This document shows, piece by piece, positions 61,314 through 64,000 of a stretch of 64,000 nt of DNA. The notes under the pieces were generated by a model, which worked only from the letters and a program-made list of their open reading frames with translations, searched no databases and had not been told where the DNA came from. Within the stretch, counting starts at the first letter, position 1; every line of letters starts with the position of its first letter. The translations under genes and the position numbers were made by a program. Source of the stretch: Egicoccus sp. AB-alg2 (GTDB lineage: Bacteria > Actinomycetota > Nitriliruptoria > Nitriliruptorales > Nitriliruptoraceae); contig NZ_JBGUAX010000005.1 in assembly GCF_041821065.1 (NCBI RefSeq), positions 434,001 to 498,000 on the forward strand. The letters run 5' to 3'.

Positions 61314-62656
61314 TGGACGCCGAGGTGGCCGTGCTAGCGCAACGGTTCGCAGCCGAGGCCGCGGACCGTCTCGCCCGCGAGCGCGACACCCAGCCCGACG
61401 GGGCCGGCAGCAACGGTCACCTCACGGGCGCGGACGAGCGGGCCTACGCCCGCAGTCTGATCGCCGCCGCGCTCGACGCCGAGGCCCGCCGGCGGCTACG
61501 TGACGACCTCGACCCGCTGCCGGAACACGTCGAGGACGAGGTGGCCCGGCAGGCGTTCGACCGGCTGTTCGGGCTCGGCCGGCTGCAGCGCTACCTCGAC
61601 GACGAACGCATCACCGACATCCACGTCCAGGGCTACGACACGGTCTGGCTCAAGCACGCCGACGGCTCCCGCCACCGGGGCGAGCCGGTCGCGGACTCCG
61701 ACGCGGAGCTGATCGAGCTGTTGCGCACCGCTGCGGCGAGGGCCGGGCGGACCGAGCGGCGCTTCGACTCGTCCCAGCCGGAGCTGAACCTGCGGCTGCC
61801 CGACGGCTCGCGGCTGTTCGCGATCATGGACGTCTCGGCACGGCCGAGCTTGACGATCCGCAAGCACCAGTTCGACCTCGCTTACCTCGGCGACCTCGCG
61901 CGTCGCGGCACCCTCGACCAGCCGCTGGAAGCCTTCCTGCGCGCGGCGGTGCTGGCCCGCCGCTCGATCGTGATCGGTGGCGGGATCGGCTGCGGGAAGA
62001 CCACCCTGATGCGGGCGCTGATCAACGAGATCCCGCCCGACGAACGGCTGGTCACGATCGAGGACGCCCTCGAGCTCGACATCGACCGGTTCGACACGCT
62101 CCACCCCAATGTCGTCACGCTCGAAGCCCGCGAACCCAACATGGAAGGGCACGGGGGCATCACCCTCGAGCAGCTGGTCCGCATGGGGTTGCGGATGGAT
62201 CCCGACCGGGTGTTCGTTGGCGAGGTCCGGGGATCGGAGGTCCTGCCGATGCTGCTGGCGATGAGCCAGGGGCAGGACGGCTCGATGTGCACCATCCACG
62301 CCAACACCGCCCGCGGGGTGTTCCGCCGGCTGCAGATGTACGCGATGCTCCCGCCCCACCGGCTCACCCCGCCCGATACCGCGATGCTGATCGCGAACGC
62401 GGTCGACCTGGTGGTCCACCTCGACCAGCAACGCGATCCGGCGACCGGCACCACCCGCCGCGTCGCGACCAGCGTGCTCGAGGTCCGCGACGTCGACGGC
62501 ACCGAGGTGGTCGCCAACGAGGTGTTCCGCCCCGGCCCCGACGGCCGTGCGGTTCCGACCGGGACGATGCACGACGAGTCCCTCGCGGCGCTGGAAGCGG
62601 CCGGGTTCGACCGGACGCTGCTCACCGATCTGGGAGGGCAGCCGGCATGGTCCTGA
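61313..62656 (+). CDS. tadA: Secretion ATPase TadA/CpaF
   Basis: 447 residues; ATG overlaps the previous stop (TGATG). N-terminal CpaF domain (LDRLFGLGRLQRYLDDERIT), then Walker A IVIGGGIGCGKTTLMRALIN, Asp box and VTIEDALELDIDR, Walker B-like MGLRMDPDRVFVGEVRGSEV, LLAMSQGQDGSMCTIHANT: a VirB11/GspE-family hexameric ATPase. It drives pilus or secretion assembly through TadB/TadC. Confidence 0.94.
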   Translation: MDAEVAVLAQRFAAEAADRLARERDTQPDGAGSNGHLTGADERAYARSLIAAALDAEARRRLRDDLDPLPEHVEDEVARQAFDRLFGLGRLQRYLDDERITDIHVQGYDTVWLKHADGSRHRGEPVADSDAELIELLRTAAARAGRTERRFDSSQPELNLRLPDGSRLFAIMDVSARPSLTIRKHQFDLAYLGDLARRGTLDQPLEAFLRAAVLARRSIVIGGGIGCGKTTLMRALINEIPPDERLVTIEDALELDIDRFDTLHPNVVTLEAREPNMEGHGGITLEQLVRMGLRMDPDRVFVGEVRGSEVLPMLLAMSQGQDGSMCTIHANTARGVFRRLQMYAMLPPHRLTPPDTAMLIANAVDLVVHLDQQRDPATGTTRRVATSVLEVRDVDGTEVVANEVFRPGPDGRAVPTGTMHDESLAALEAAGFDRTLLTDLGGQPAWS

Positions 62657-63495
62657 TCGGTGCGGTGTGCGGCGCGGCCCTCGGCCTCGGGATCCTGCTG
62701 ATCGTGGTCGGGCTCCGCGGAACTCCACCGGGGCCGCCCCGTCAACCCCGGCGTGCCGACGGGGGCCAGCCTCAGTGGCTGCTGCAGGCGACGGCCGCCG
62801 TGGCGGCGGCGATCGTCGTCCTGCTGCTCACCGGCTGGCCGGTCGGGGCGCTGCTGGCCGGACTCGTCGCGGTGGTGGTCCCGGGGACACTCGGCCGCAT
62901 CCGACAGGAGGCCGACATGGTCGCCCGCACCGAGGCGGTAGCGGCCTGGACCGAGCTGCTGCGCGACACCCTCGCCGCTGCGGCCGGCCTCGAGGAAGCG
63001 ATCGCCGCCACCGCGACTGCGGCCCCCGAACCGATCCGTCCCGAGGTGCAGCGGCTGGGCCGCCGCCTAGACCACGGGACGCTGCCTGACGCGCTGGAAC
63101 GCTTCGCGGACGAGCTCGCCAACCCGGCCGCGGACCTCGTGGTCGCTGCGTTGCTGACCGCCGCCCGCCGCGAAGCCCGGGAGCTGGTGCCGCTGCTGAC
63201 CGAGCTCGCCCGCTCCGCACGAGCGGAAGCCGAGATGCGGCTACGGGTGCACGTCAGCCGCGCCCGGATCCGCACCGCGGTGCGGGTCGTGGTCGGCACG
63301 CTCGGGCTGTTCGCGGGCGGGCTGCTGCTGTTCAACCGCCCCTACCTCGCCCCGTACGGCACCGCGGTCGGGCAGCTGGTGCTGCTCGGGGTCGGGGTGG
63401 TGTTCGCGGCCGGCTGGTGGCTGCTGCAGAAGATGGCCGCGATCGAGGCACCCGAACGGTTCCTCGCCCGCCCGTCCGAGGGGCGGTGGAGCTGA
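62647..63495 (+). CDS. tadB: Tad membrane protein TadB
   Basis: 282 residues; overlaps tadA by 10 nt. N-terminal membrane segments (LIGAVCGAALGLGILLIVVG; AAAIVVLLLTGWPVGALLA), a central GspF/T2SSF-type domain (WTELLRDTLAAAAGLEEAIA; LVVAALLTAARREARELVPL) and C-terminal membrane segments (VVVGTLGLFAGGLLLF, LVLLGVGVVFAAGWWLL). Platform protein for TadA. Confidence 0.88.
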   Translation: MVLIGAVCGAALGLGILLIVVGLRGTPPGPPRQPRRADGGQPQWLLQATAAVAAAIVVLLLTGWPVGALLAGLVAVVVPGTLGRIRQEADMVARTEAVAAWTELLRDTLAAAAGLEEAIAATATAAPEPIRPEVQRLGRRLDHGTLPDALERFADELANPAADLVVAALLTAARREARELVPLLTELARSARAEAEMRLRVHVSRARIRTAVRVVVGTLGLFAGGLLLFNRPYLAPYGTAVGQLVLLGVGVVFAAGWWLLQKMAAIEAPERFLARPSEGRWS

Positions 63496-64000
63496 TGGTC
63501 ACCGCCGGACTGGTGGCAGGCGCCGCGATCGCAGGTGGGCTGCTGCTGGCCGCCGCGGGGCTGCTCGCCCGGCCCGAACCGCTCGCGAGCGCACTCGCCC
63601 GCCTCGACGGACACCCGGCCCCGGCACCCGACCGGCGTGACGCCCGTGCGAGGTCGGTCGGCCGGGCCGGTGACCTGCTCGCCCAAGCCGGGCTCGAGCG
63701 GCCCGAGCTCGACCGCGACCTGCAGGTCGCCGGACGGACCCGCGAGCAACACCTGGTCGACAAGCTTCTCGCGTTCGTGGCCGGGCTCGCGCTCCCGCCC
63801 GTCCTCGCGATCATCGTCGCGCTCGGCGGGGTGCCGGTACCGATCGGGTTCACGGTGCTGGCCGCCGCCGGCCTGGCCATGGCCGGGTTCGTGCTGCCCG
63901 ACCTGCTGCTGCGCCGGCTGGCCGCCGAACGCCGTCGCGGGTTCCGCTACGCCCTGTCGAGCTACCTCGACCTGGTCAACGTGATCCTCGCGGCCGGCGC
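63495..64000 (+). CDS. tadC: Tad membrane protein TadC (partial, right edge)
   Basis: At least 168 residues before the window ends; ATG overlaps the tadB stop (TGATG). Starts with a membrane helix (GLVAGAAIAGGLLLAAAGLL) then LLAQAGLERPELDRDLQVAG, membrane pair (FVAGLALPPVLAIIVALGGV; AAAGLAMAGFVLPDLLLRRL) and YALSSYLDLVNVILAAG, the typical start of the GspF-type domain. Second platform subunit. Pilin genes presumably follow outside the window. Confidence 0.88.
   Translation, partial: MVTAGLVAGAAIAGGLLLAAAGLLARPEPLASALARLDGHPAPAPDRRDARARSVGRAGDLLAQAGLERPELDRDLQVAGRTREQHLVDKLLAFVAGLALPPVLAIIVALGGVPVPIGFTVLAAAGLAMAGFVLPDLLLRRLAAERRRGFRYALSSYLDLVNVILAAG

Overview
The window is a very GC-rich (roughly 70%+) bacterial chromosome segment from a motile, Gram-positive-type actinobacterium. 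The evidence is a flagellar set with no P/L-ring genes (no flgH, flgI or flgA), FliW/CsrA-type flagellin control, a DUF222/HNH (13E12-type) endonuclease, many GTG starts and an S-layer-homology protein. Together these fit a deep-branching Actinomycetota such as Nitriliruptoria/Egibacter/Euzebya. That placement is inference from gene content, not a phylogeny.

Layout. Bases 1-42,255 are essentially one flagellar super-locus. On the minus strand, transcribed right to left, come fliC, fliD-fliS-fliT-like, flgB-flgC-fliE-fliF-fliG-fliH-fliI-fliJ-(lytic transglycosylase)-fliK-flgD-flgE, and flbD-motA-motB-fliL-fliM-fliN-fliO-fliP-fliQ-fliR-flhB-flhA-(flhF-like)-(81-aa membrane protein). Most neighbours overlap by 1-4 nt (ATGA/GTGA). 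Downstream of these lies a partial SLH-domain surface protein. On the plus strand are flgN-flgK-flgL-fliW-csrA, then fliA (sigma-28) and a degenerate receiver/GGDEF/HD-GYP protein that overlaps fliA. Between the blocks sit an EAL-HDOD protein, a frameshifted DUF389 gene, a DUF222/HNH endonuclease with a four-unit tandem repeat array upstream, a histidine kinase/response regulator pair and an NlpC/P60 hydrolase. I see no chemotaxis genes.

Six sites of the form (T/C/G)T(C/A)(A/G/C)(G/A)-N14/15-GCCGA lie upstream of flbD, flgB, fliC, flgN, nlpC and a second flgN-like gene, consistent with control by the FliA encoded here. Four helically phased GTGAAG repeats precede fliA.

Bases 42,280-48,690 are ordinary chromosome: an FkbM methyltransferase, a c-type cytochrome lipoprotein, a class A penicillin-binding protein, tRNA-Arg, a DUF2254 membrane protein, a small acidic protein and a hybrid histidine kinase. 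Next come tRNA-His and tRNA-Lys.

From tRNA-Lys (48,910) onward the sequence looks like an integrated mobile island. A tyrosine recombinase follows the tRNA. Then come sparse, lower-GC genes of unknown function, including a ~1,180-aa protein with a C-terminal PD-(D/E)xK-like motif and a helical companion protein; this is the best candidate here for an undescribed (possibly defence) system. An excisionase-like HTH gene and a Tad/Flp-type secretion cluster (lipoprotein, secreted protein, SAF, TadZ/CpaE-like, TadA, TadB, TadC) follow and run off the right edge.
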